Positions 1 through 10,434 of a stretch of 64,000 bases of DNA are shown here, piece after piece. The notes under the pieces are model-generated. The model had not been told where the DNA came from and made no database searches. It worked only from the letters and a program-made list of their open reading frames with translations. This DNA comes from Carpediemonas membranifera (taxonomy: Eukaryota; Fornicata): positions 1 through 64,000 of the forward strand of contig JAHDYR010000042.1 in NCBI GenBank assembly GCA_019828565.1. Direction: 5' to 3'. The number at the start of each line of letters is the position of its first letter. The stretch's first letter is position 1. A program made the translations under genes and the position numbers.

Positions 1-698
1 CCTATCACCCTGCTGTTGATTTGTCTGCGCGGGCTTTCAGCACACAGCGACACGCGTATGCTTCTGCCTCGAGGAAGGCTGCAGTGGTCTCGCGCAGGGC
101 TTGGCCGGGCGGGCCTCCTCGACACGGCTGGATCAGCTAGCGTACGACTCGACGCCCGGTCTTGGCGCGGCGAGCGGCGATCTCGGGACGGCGGAGCGGA
201 CGAGGGTGCTCCCTCATGAGCTGCTCCATCGGTCCTTCTGCCCCGGTGCACGCGCTCGAGGGTCTCGCTGGCATCGATCAATCGAGATCGTAGCAGCGAA
301 CACCTGGTTGGTGGCTGCGGCGTGGAGAAGTGAAGTGCGCATTGGCGATGTGGTCATCACGGCGGGATGCCTTCGGCTTATGGCCTGCCCGAAGCGGTTT
401 GTGGCCGCACATGAACGTAGTCCGTGATCAAAGAAAGGTCGCTGATCGTGAAGAAGCGTTTGTTGTCCGTCACAGGCGCAATAAACGATCTTTGTTCATA
501 CAAAACCTCGATGAAGGCCTCAGCGTTCTTTCGGCCACACCGAGCCTCGCAGTGCTGACGAATTTCGTCCATTACGCGCAGGAGCGCAGCGAACAGCGCT
601 AGTTTCAGGTAATTCGTGTCACCTGGTCCGTCATCGGATGTATGGTAGGATTCGTCGCCTTGCGGCGGCGAATCGAGCAACTTTCCTCTGGATACCAT
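1..698 (-). pseudogene. R2-like non-LTR retrotransposon, unit 0 (5' portion, cut by window edge)
   Basis: This is the N-terminal part of the same retrotransposon protein encoded more fully by the neighbouring units. The start region reads MVSRGKLLDSPPQGDES, followed by residues shared with units 1 and 2 (ALFAALLRVMDEIRQHC; NKRFFTISDLSLITDYVH). Several single-base indels break the frame, so it is a pseudogene here. Upstream of the start, 699 to about 880 matches the leader of unit 1 (5344 to about 5530) almost base for base. This leader directly abuts the stop codon of unit 1, which shows a head-to-tail junction. The rest of the unit lies outside the window to the left. Confidence 0.75.
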
Positions 699-896
699 GG
701 CCGAATTTACTTTCCCAGGTTGTCCGAACGACACGCGACTCCGCGAATTCCCGAGCAACTACTCTCGCGCAGGGGCAGGGGATGCGTTATGCGATGCGGC
801 GATGGGGCGGGAGGCGCAGGGGGGCTCGGGGACGACGCAGCCTAGAGTGGCCAAGTCAGCCGAGTCGCGACTCCAGATTTCTGTGCAGGGACCTGG

Positions 897-3800
897 TTAT
901 AGGTTGAGCTCGGCCCAGCGGGCCTTGCACTGGCTGACATAGTCACTCCAGATGCTGAGGTTGTCCTCCCAGGCCTTCAGGAAGGCCGTGTCGCGCATGG
1001 TTCCCGCCAGGTGCGGCCGTGCAATGGCGTCGCAAAACTGCACCGCCCAGTCCGTGGTCAGGCGGGACTCTGTGGCGCCGCCGACAGTGGTGGCGGCGAC
1101 CAGGAAGGTGACGTCCCAGTTGGCGTACTCCCGGGTCTTCTCGGTCTCGGCGTCGCGGGGTGAAGACCGCAGTAGAAGTCCACGTATACATCATCGTGTA
1201 CCGCGTTTCCGACCACGTCGCGCTCGCCCCAGACCTTGAGGTCGGCCCGCTTGTGTGTGGGGGCGTCGGCGCTCGTGACGCGGAACCTAGGGTGGGTGTC
1301 GAGCAGATCGAACTCGGGCTTGCAGTGGGGGATGGGGCGCCCGCGGAGGTCGTCCTGGGTCACGAGATCGTGCACAGCCATCTTGATGCTGTCGTGGCGT
1401 GCGTTGGTCGCGCCATCCTTCAGGTAGGAGCAGCCGAGGGCGTGGCGCCACGTGATGTCCTGCTGGCCACAGAGGGGCAGGTGACCGGCATCTCGCGGAA
1501 TGGGGCGATGTTGAGGTGCGCCCGGGTGACGGGGACGAACACGCTGTCGCAGGAGGTCTGCTCGAGGTCGAGGGGGCTCAGCGCGGCTTCTTTGCGGAGG
1601 AGTCCGGCGGCGGGGGCCTCGAGGGAGCTGCAGTCAGAGAGGCCCTGGGAGACCTCCTCGGGGCCCAGGGCCGAAGTCGGCGGGTGTCTTGGGGCGGTAC
1701 TTGGCCGTCCAGGCTTTTGCAAGCATCGTAGTGAGTGTCTTCGCGGCTTTTCAGCCTCGATGCTAAACAGTTCCTGGATGGTTTTTGGGCCACTCCTGGC
1801 ACTCTTCTGGAGAGAACAGCGCCGCCTCCATGTCCCGGGTGATGCCTAGGGCGTGCAGCTGGTGGGCTGCGCCCAAAAATGCACACTTCCAGATGAGCGA
1901 CGGAAGAGGGATACGGAGCTCGTAGTCGGCGAAATCGAGCGCTAGACGCTCTTCGGGTATCTTTGTGACGTCGGATACCTGAAGGATGCGTGCGATGGCA
2001 GCTCTCAGCTTCCGCTCCAGGCTTTTTGTGCGGCATTCGTGGCCAATTGGGCTCACGTTGCGAAAGATTGCCGAAGGCATCGGAAGAACGCAAGACCTGA
2101 TCAGATTGACCGCCACCGAGGCCGCTTTCGGCCCCCACTGCCTCGGTCATCTCGGCCACTCCGCACGAGCGCGTCCTCCATGCGCGAGAAGGCCGCGTCC
2201 ACAGCGTTGGCAACGCCCGCGTCGTCGCCTACGGGGATACCGAGCACCCGTCCGCTTTTTGGCCCAGTGTCCCCGTCTTCGCCAGGACGAGGCACTTCAG
2301 TCGGTTCACCCGCATACCGACGGCTCCACACGCCGCCTCCACACGCGCGTAGAATGTATCGATCGTCCGCTGGTCTGCCTGCCGGGGCAGCAGCCCGTAC
2401 ACGTCGTCCTGGTAGCCGAGGATGGTCGTACTGGGAAGTTGCGACCGGAGGCTGCCGAGGAGGGGCGTCATAGCCAGCGTGAAGAGGGCTGGGGACAGGG
2501 GGTCCCCCTGGTGGATGCCCCTCTCGGCTGGCTATGACGTGCCCGGTCGGGGTCAGCAGCTTGCCCTCGCCATACATGGTGGAGAAATAGGGGAGGGCGG
2601 CTGGGGCGTGCGCCTCGAGCACCACACGGAGGTGGGCGCGGGACACGGTTCCGTAGGCGTTAGTCATGTCAACAGCACAGACCTTGAGCCCTTCGTCGTA
2701 CGCTTCCGCAATTTTCGCGGTCATAACGTCCAGGCCGCAGCTCTCGCCGAGCCCGTACTGCTCAGGGCAGACGCCGTCATTACGGGAGACGCGACGAGAC
2801 GGCCGAGGCGAGGACCTTCGCGGCCAGGCGCCGGAGCGCCTCGCCCATGGCGATGGGTCTGACCCGATCTTCGCCCTTCGGCAGTGCGATGAGCCGTGCG
2901 TGAGCGAGGATACCCGTGTACTCCTCGCCGGCAATGATGTCGCGCACAAGGGGCAGGAGTGCCTGCACCAACTGGCCCCTTCCGGAGTCGATGAGCGAGT
3001 TTCAGATGCAAGAAGCTCAGCCCGGATGGGCTGGGGGCCGAGTCCGCTCTCATCTTCCCCAGCGCCTCGTCTACGGCCCTCGAAGGTGACCTCAAAGGAC
3101 GTGAGCGCGTCGGCGCGGCGTGTGAGAGCCGGCGTCTGGGGATCTCTCAGCGGGGCGGCCTGCATCTCCTCCAGCTTCTGGTCGATCTGACCCGGCGTGA
3201 GTGTCATCTCCTCAGAGAGCAGGACCTTCATGGCGCTGGAGTAATACCCGGCGGCGGCCTTCGAGTATGCAGCTCGCTCTGGGGAGCGGGTGCGGAGGGA
3301 GATCCCCTTCTTCCCAGGGCGATATACTGTCCGCGCGTGCCGAAGGACGGCGGCTAGCGCCTCCCGCTTCCGGTTCTGCGGCGCGTTCGCCAGGGTCACG
3401 AGCAGCCGGATCAGCCCGTTCACGAATCCCGCGGCAGCCTTCCGTGAGGGCTTCGCCCGGCCGATGCGTCCGGCTTCCGCGGGGTGAGGCAGATATGACA
3501 GCTCGATCGGCAGGTCGCCCGCGAGAGGGTCGGCCGGCGGCAGGGGCAGGAGCGCTGCTCTCGGTCTCCGTGGGGGCTGGCTGGGCCCGGCATGGGGCGG
3601 GGCCTCAGCACTAGGGTCCGGCGGAAGACCGCATGCCTCTCTCATGAAGAACACAAACCTCGGCGTGAACTGCCTGAACCCTTTGGGGAAGCTGTAGGGT
3701 GGCCGCCTGTCCGGCTCGTCCGCGAAGAGGCCCTCGAGAAGCTGTGTCCAGCGTTCGCGTGACATCCTGTGGACGCCATTCTGCCCGCCGGACACTTCTC

Positions 3801-5343
3801 CGACCCGGACTGCTGTCGTGAGTGTGGACCTTACCTGCTCGGCCGAGCCCCAATGAGACTCGACCAGGTGGGTCGGGATGTTTGCGGTGAACCTATGCCG
3901 GAGTCGATCCAGCTTGGCAAGGCTCAGCCACCCCTGGGTAGGCGTGGATGATGCTGGCCCAGGGTGCGCCTCCGTGATCTGGTTGAGAGCGCCAGGAGGT
4001 CCTGTGTACACAAATGTACGTGGTTCAGGGCCTTGGCTTGCCTGCGGCGGCGGGCGAAGGGGAGGGTTGGCTGAGTCACCACGGGCTTCGTGCCCGGTCT
4101 CTGGCTCAGCTCTCTCCCCTTCCCCGCCTTCGACGCCCGCCAGGGAGAGGAACTCGGACACTGCGGTGTCGTCGATGTTCCTCTCCTCTGGCTGGGTGGG
4201 GGCAACCTGGGCGGGGGTCTGGCGCGTGGGCCTGTCACCCTGCGGGGCGGTAGCGGGCTGCGGCCCAGTTAGGGCGGCAGCGGAGTCGGTGGGGGCAGCA
4301 TCGGCAGGGGTGGGGCTCGGGGGCCTGTCACCCTGCGGGGCGGTAGCGGGCTGCGGCCCAGTTAGGGCGGCAGCGGAGTCGGTGGGGGCAGCATCGGCAG
4401 GGGGTGGGGCTCGGGGGCCTGTCACCCTGCGGGGCGGCTGCGGGCTGCGGCCCAGTTAGGGCGGCAGCGGAGTCGGTGAGGGCAGTATCGGCAGGGGTGG
4501 GGCTCGGGGGCCGGTCTCCCTGCTGTGTGGCTGCAGGCTGCGGCCCAGTTAGGGCGACAGCGGAGTCGGTGAGGGCAGTATCGGCAGGGGGTGGGGCTCG
4601 GGGGCCGGTCTCCCTGCTGTGTGGCTGCAGGCTGCGGCCCAGTTAGGGCGGCAGCGGAGTCGGTGAGGGCAGTATCGGCAGGGGTGGGGCTCGGGGGCCG
4701 GTCACCCTGGCGTCGGGCGAAGGCATCGGCCCTCGCATACTCGCGGGCGATGCCCGCATTCGGTGGGCTGGCTGGGCGGGGCGCATGCTGGACCCGCTTC
4801 ACCAAGGCGGTTACAGACGTCGTCCTCTGAGGGCCTCGGACAGTCTGAAGGAGGTTCATCCTTCTCGCTTTCACTGGGTCGATGGCGTGCTCGATCATAC
4901 GCTCAAGAGCCTCGTTCGCACGTTCGATGGTGAGCGTTGATGTGAACGCCTGATCAGTGGCTGCAGCGTGCAGAATGGCGACAGCATTTGCGACGTGATC
5001 GTCGCGGCGGGAAGCTTTCACCTTGTGGCCGGGGCCGAAGCGATTTGTCGCCGCGTGAACGTAGTTGGTTATCCAAACCAAGTTGCTCACCGTGAAGAAA
5101 CGCTTGTAATCCGAAATAAGGCTCAATAGACGTTCTTTGTTCATGCAGATCTCAATAAAGGCCTCAGTATCCTTCGGCCAAGAGTTCTTCGAGCTGGATG
5201 GATGGAAATCGTTAATCCACCGCAGAAGAGCAGCGAACAGCGCTAATCGCTTGTCAATAGACGTACCAGGTCCTTCATCGGATGTATGGCAGGATTCGTC
5301 GCCTTGCGGCGGCGAATCGAGCAACTTTCCCTCTGGATACCAT
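897..5343 (-). pseudogene. R2-like non-LTR retrotransposon, unit 1 (full length, frameshifted)
   Basis: One polyprotein gene, read right to left. The N-terminal domain (5343 to about 4740) is followed by a Pro/Ala-rich tandem repeat (4215-4730), a mid region with GRIGRAKPSRKAAAGFV, then reverse transcriptase. RT blocks include ARLIALPKGEDRVRPIAMG (about 2910), GLGESCGLD and AVDMTNAYGTVSR (about 2650-2740), and the catalytic YQDD (about 2410). The C terminus has the restriction-like endonuclease signature KRADL followed by YVDF (about 1180-1260), as in R2-group elements, and stops TAA at 897. Many indels put these blocks in different frames, including one beside the start codon. The copy is older and more diverged than unit 2 and not translatable. 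It lies tandem with units 0 and 2 without spacer. Confidence 0.85.
4215..4730. repeat. ~91-bp minisatellite inside the retrotransposon N-terminal domain
   Basis: The segment containing CGGCCCAGTTAGGGCG recurs five times at roughly 90-95-bp spacing (near 4261, 4351, 4450, 4541, 4636). On the minus strand each unit encodes a Pro/Ala/Thr-rich block containing DSAAALTGPQPA. Unit 2 has one such block (near 8831) and the copy at 32.9-33.1 kb has two, so the number of repeats varies between copies. One-base differences in G runs at repeat ends shift the reading frame in unit 1. The array probably forms a flexible linker; that role is inference. Confidence 0.8.
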
Positions 5344-5541
5344 GGCCGAATTTACTTTCCCAGGTTGTCCGAACAACACGCGACTCCGCGGAATTTCGAG
5401 CAACTACTCTCGCGCGGGGGCAGGGAGCTTGTTGTGCGATGCGGCGATGGGGCGGGAGGCGCAGGGGGGCTCGGGGACGACGCAGCCTAGAGTGGCCGAG
5501 TCAGCCGAGTCGCGACTCCGGCATTTTGTGGGGAGGGCAGA

Positions 5542-8500
5542 TTATTGGTGGTGCTCGGCCCAACGGGCCTTGCACTGGGAGACATAGTCCGACCAGACGG
5601 TCTGGTTGTCCGCCCAGATGGACCAGAATACCCGGTCACGGATGGCGCCCACGAGGGCCGGCCTGCGAATCGCGGCACAGAGGCGGGCGACCCAGCACTC
5701 GGTCAGACGGGACTCAGTCTCGCCCAGAACCGTGCAGGCAGCAGGCACGAAGGTGACCTGCCAGTTGCGGTACTCGCGGAGCTTCTCTAGCTCAGCCTCC
5801 CGCGGGTGCAGGCTGACCACGAAGTCGACATAGACTTCCTCGTGGACACGGTTCCCGACCACGTCTCTCTCGCCTGCCACCATGAGGGTCGGCCACCTTG
5901 CGTCTGGGCGCTTCGGTATCGGCCTGCTGGTAGCGGGGGTGACGAGAGGTGAGCGCGACCTCGGCCTGGCAACGGGCCATGGGTCGACCTCTAACGTCGT
6001 CGTCGGTCAACACGGCGCTCACAGCGTCTCTAACATGGTTGTGACGCTCGGTGTGGGCGGTTCCCTTGGTGTGTGGGCACGAGAGGGCATGCTGCCAGGT
6101 GCAGCGCTGGGCCTGACACAGGGGGCAAGTCTCGGGCCACTCTTCGAACGGGGCGACATCCAGGTGTGCCCTGGCAATTGGGACAAATATTGAGCCAACA
6201 GGCTTCGATTCTAGCTCAATTGGGGTGAGTGCGGCCTCTTGCCGGAGAATTCCAGCCGCCGGGGCAGCGCGCTGGGAGGAGTCGTTCAGGGCCTGAGTGG
6301 CCGCATTGCGGTCCAAGTTGAAGTCAGACGGCGTTGATGGGCGGTGCTGGACTGTCCAGGCGTCTCTATGGTACTTTGTGAGTTGTTTCTGAGGCTTTTT
6401 GGCCTCCATCTCATAGAGTTCGTCCTTGGTCCTAGGCCACTCTTCGGCGCCTTCAACGGTAAACAGGGCCTCGTCTAGGTGCACAGACCGGTCCGGAAGC
6501 AGCTGGTGCAGCTGGTGTTCCGTGCCCAAAAATGCGCATTTCCAGACGAGTGATGAGATTGGCATGCGGAGCCCGTAATATCCATAATCGAGAGCCATTC
6601 TACGAGTTTTGCCTTCCAGACCATCTCTTAGTTGCAGAATGTGCTCTACGCTGCGGCTAAGCATCTGCTCGAAGCGGGATGTCCTGCTTTCGTGCCTAAT
6701 CGGCGACACAGCTCTGTAGATTGCGGATGGCATCGCAAGAATGCATGAACGAATCATATTCAGCGCAACGCTGGCCGCAGAAGGCCCTACAGTCTCCACC
6801 ATTTCCACGACGCGAGCAGTCGCCATCTCCATCTCCGAGAAGACATCATCGACAGCTCTTGCCTCACCATGAGCGTCCCCAACAGGGATTCCAACGGCTC
6901 TACCGTTGACTACCCGCTGAATGGCACCCGGGGAGCCAGCAGCGCTGATCACCATACACTTAGCCGTGTTCACGCGCATGCCGATGCGGCCACAAACCTC
7001 AGCCATCCGGTCGTAGAACCGATCAACTCGTGAGGCCGGCATGGACGCTGGCGCGATCAAGTAAGCATCGTCCTGATAGGAGACCATCCTGCACTCCTGG
7101 AACTCACCTCTGATCTGGTCCAGGACCGGCTTCATCGCCAGGGTGAACAGCAGCGGAGATATGGGGTCCCCTTGCTGGATGCCCTCCCGGGACGGGATGA
7201 CAAGGCCTGTTGGTGTGATCATCTTGCCCCCGGCATACATCGTGTGCAGGTACGGTAGCAAGACCGGGGCCCACGCCTGTGCGACCTCAGACAGATGCTG
7301 CCGACTGACGGTTCCGTACGCATTGGACATGTCAACGGCGCACAGCTGCGCACCGCCGGCGTACGCTGTCTTCAGAATGTCACCCATGCAGTCCAGGCCG
7401 CAGCTCTCGCCCAGTCCGAACTGCCCCTCGCACACACCATCGCCAATAATCCTCAGCCCGACATCGTGGGCTAGGACCTTGCCTGCGAGGCGTCTCAGGC
7501 TCTCGCCCATTGCAATGGGCCGGACCTTGGAGTCTCCCCTTAGGCAGGGCAACGAGCCTCGAGTGCGACAGGATCTCAGTGTAGGGCTCCCCGTTGATGA
7601 TGTCGTTGATCAGAGGCGTGACAGCAGCAACAAACTTGTGTTTGCGTAGGCGGTAGGCCAGCTTCAAGTGAAGGAAACTCAGGCCCGAGGGTCCCGGTGC
7701 CGAGTCTGCTTTGAGCCTGTCCAGGGCCCATGTCACAGACTCCGGGGTGACCTCATATGACTCCAGCGCACCCGCCCGTTGCTGTGGGTGGAAGAGACGT
7801 GGGTCTGCCATTGGCTCGGCCTGCAGCTCCACCAGCTTCTCGTCAACCTCGGTCGGGCTGAGGTCCATGTCCTCAGACAGGAGGATCTTCAGGCCACTGG
7901 AGTAGTAGCCGGCCGAGGCCTTGGTGAAGGCCGAGCGCTCCTTGGTCCGGGTCCGCAGTGTCACCTGCTTCTTGGCGGGCTTGTACACCGTCTGACCATG
8001 GGTCATGATGGCAATAAGGCCACGCCGTTTCTGCTGGGCAGGCACCTCGTTCAGGGCCTCCAACAGGTTGATGAGACCCTTCACGAATGAGACCGCACCC
8101 TTCCTTGAGGGCTTCGACTTCCCAATCCTGCCGGCCTCCGTCGGGGAGGGGAGGAACTTGAGGTCCTCTGGGAGCTCTGGAAGGATGGTCTCCGGCTGCG
8201 GGCGGGGAGCAGTGAGCCTTCTTCTGGCTGGCTGGGCCGTCCTTGGCTGCGGGACAGCTGGGAGAGCGGGGTCGACTGGCATACCCAACCCTTCCCTCAT
8301 GAACGCCACGAACCTGGGTGCGAACGACTTCAGGCCTTGCGGGAACGCATACGAAGGCCGGTTCCTCGGGTGAGCCGCAAAGACCTGCTCGAGGAGAGTC
8401 GTCCAGCGTGCTCTGGACATGCGGTTCTGGCCATTTTGCCCCCGGGAGAGCCAGCGGACGGCGTCGACAGACGTCAGCGTCGCGACGACCTGGTCGTTGG

Positions 8501-9579
8501 TCGACCACATGTCTCTGTCTTCCCGCGGTACATGTGCGTCAAAGCTGCGGCGAACAGCGTCGATGGTCGTGCGGTCGAGCCACCCTGTGAGCCGGTGGGC
8601 GGGGTCAACCTGCGGCGGCGGGCGAAGGGGAGGGTTGGCTGAGTCACCACGGGCTTCGTGCTCGGTCTCTGGCTCAGCTCTCTCCCCTTCCCCGCCTTCG
8701 ACGCCCGCCAGGGAGAGGAACTCGGACACTGCGGTGTCGTCGATGTTCCTCTCCTCTGGCTGGGTGGGGGGCAACCTGGGCGGGGGTCTGGCGCGTGGGC
8801 CTGTCACCCTGCGGGGCGGTTGCGGGCTGCGGCCCAGTTAGGGCGGCAGCGGAGTCGGTGGGGGCAGCCTGGGCAGGGGTGGGGCTCGGGGGCCTATCAC
8901 CCTGCTGTTGACGGTCTGCGCGGCCAGCAGCTACGCGACACGCGTATGCTTCTGCCTCGAGGAAGGCAGTGCGGTCTCGCGCAGGGCTTGCCGGGCGGGC
9001 CTCCTCGACACGGCTGATCAGTTGGGCGTATGACTGACGCCCGGTCTTGGCGCGGCGAGCGGCGATCTCGGACGGGCGGAGCGGACGAGGGTGCTCCCTC
9101 ATGAGCTGCTCATCGGTCCTTCTGCCCCGTATCACGCGCTCGAGGGCCTCGTTGGCACGATCAATCGAGATGGTAGCAGTGAACACCTGGTTGGTGGCTG
9201 CGGCGTGGAGAAGTGAAGTGGCATTGGCGATGTGGTCATCACGGCGGGATGCCTTCGGCTTATGGCCTGGCCCGAAGCGGTTTGTGGCCGCATGAACGTA
9301 GTCCGTGATCAAAGAAAGGTTGTTGATCGTGAAGAAGCGTTTGTTGTCCGTCACAAGGCGCAATAAACGATCTTTGTTCATACAAACCTCGATGAAGGCC
9401 TCAGCGTTCTTCGGCCACGAGCCTTTCGGGCAGTGCTGACGAATTTCTTCCATTACGCGCAGGAGCGCAGCGAACAGCGCTAATCGCTTGTCAATAGACG
9501 TACCAGGTCCTTCATCGGATGTTAGGCAGGATTCGTCGCCTTGCGGCGGCGAATCGAGCAACTTTCCTCTGGATACCAT
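5542..9579 (-). pseudogene. R2-like non-LTR retrotransposon, unit 2 (nearly intact, three 1-nt frameshifts)
   Basis: This is the best copy of the family and would encode about 1,345 residues from MVSRGKLLDSPP at 9579 to a TAA at 5542. Order: N-terminal domain, Pro/Ala linker, a basic mid region, RT with GLGESCGLD, AVDMSNAYGTVSR, GIQQGDPISPLLFTLAM and the catalytic YQDD (about 7070), a thumb region, then a CPLC...H...C...RH zinc knuckle (about 6095-6140), and an endonuclease-like end (RKVADL, then YVDFVVSLHP). Three single-base insertions disrupt it: near 8768 (a G run of six instead of five), near 7536 and near 5889. The RLE-type C terminus with RT upstream is the arrangement of the R2 group. 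The 5' leader is cut at 9589, where unrelated DNA begins. Confidence 0.88.
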
Positions 9580-9695
9580 GGCCGAATTTGGTAGGTGAGC
9601 GGAGCGCCACGCCCACGCTTCGGCTGAGCGGTCGAGGTTAATCTGATCGAATTGATTCCGATCAAATCGTCGCAGTTCAGGAAAGAGAGCAAAGA

Positions 9696-10207
9696 ATGGC
9701 AAGCATGAACGCCAATGAGCAAGAAGAGCTAACGCAAGCGACGGCCAAGATCGCAGAACTCTCCGGAGCTTTGGACAAGCTAAAGGAGCAGCTCGATGAC
9801 AAGACCGAAGAGAGGAAGCTCAAAACCACCGTGGCTCAGCTTCAGGAGGAGGCAAATCTTTCCTGGAAACGCCCTGCTTCCCAGTCAATGAAGGAGGAAG
9901 CTGAGTTCTCGAAGACCTCTATCGAGGCTTCAAGTTCGGACGCCTGAACGGCTATGGATTGCTCTCGCGCCTGTACCTCCGCCACCGTGTTCTGTGGTGT
10001 AAGGACCGATATGGTTACCTCGTTGGTCTCTCGGTCGCCACTGCCGGCTCGGCGGCCCTCGCAGAGAAACCCGACATGGGCCCTGAGAAGATTGACAGCG
10101 AGGTTGTGTTTAAGACTCTGGCGAAGAACCCGCACCTCAAGGAGCGAACGAGACAGGACGAGGATTTTCGGAAGCCGAGGAAACCCAAGCGGGCAAACAA
10201 TCGGTAA
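9696..10207 (+). pseudogene. Gag-like protein of the DIRS-like element (frameshifted)
   Basis: The ORF from ATG at 9696 encodes a charged, coiled-coil-forming N terminus (ELSGALDKLKEQLDDKTEER) and stops at 9947. An overlapping frame continues with GFKFGRLNGYGLLSRLYLRH to a basic end at 10207. The natural reading appears to be one gag-type protein with a frame change near 9900-9940, either a true frameshift mutation or a programmed one. It lies just upstream of the reverse transcriptase ORF and starts about 100 bp after the break with retrotransposon unit 2. No zinc knuckle was seen. Confidence 0.5.
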
Positions 10208-10434
10208 ACCGCCCTCTGTCCAAAATTCATCATCATCATTCATTCCCTCCTCTTCATCCATGTCCTCCTCAATCTCCTCCCCATCGCCTCCTCCCTCTCC
10301 CCACCGTCCCTCCAACGTCCCCTCACCCATTACCATCCCCTCAGAGCCATCTGATAGCGCTAGAGACCAATTGCGCGGAAACACGTCCATTCCCGAGCAT
10401 CAACAAGACGTGGCGGCTCTGGAAGGCATTAGGC

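Larger units (their letters stand above)
1..9589 (-). mobile_element. Head-to-tail tandem array of R2-like retrotransposons
   Basis: Three units of one family lie in the same orientation without intervening host DNA. After the stop codon of unit 2 (5542) about 20-25 nt separate it from the leader of unit 1. After the stop of unit 1 (897) a similar short spacer leads into the leader of unit 0. Both leaders share the block GGAGTCGCGACTCGGC. Known Giardia elements GilM and GilT also form head-to-tail arrays, at telomeres. Whether this end of the window is subtelomeric cannot be seen. Confidence 0.8.

Noticed and set aside
3878-4459. Plus-strand ORFs rich in Gly/Ala/Cys over the minisatellite
   Set aside because: They are antisense reads of the Pro/Ala-coding repeat on the minus strand.
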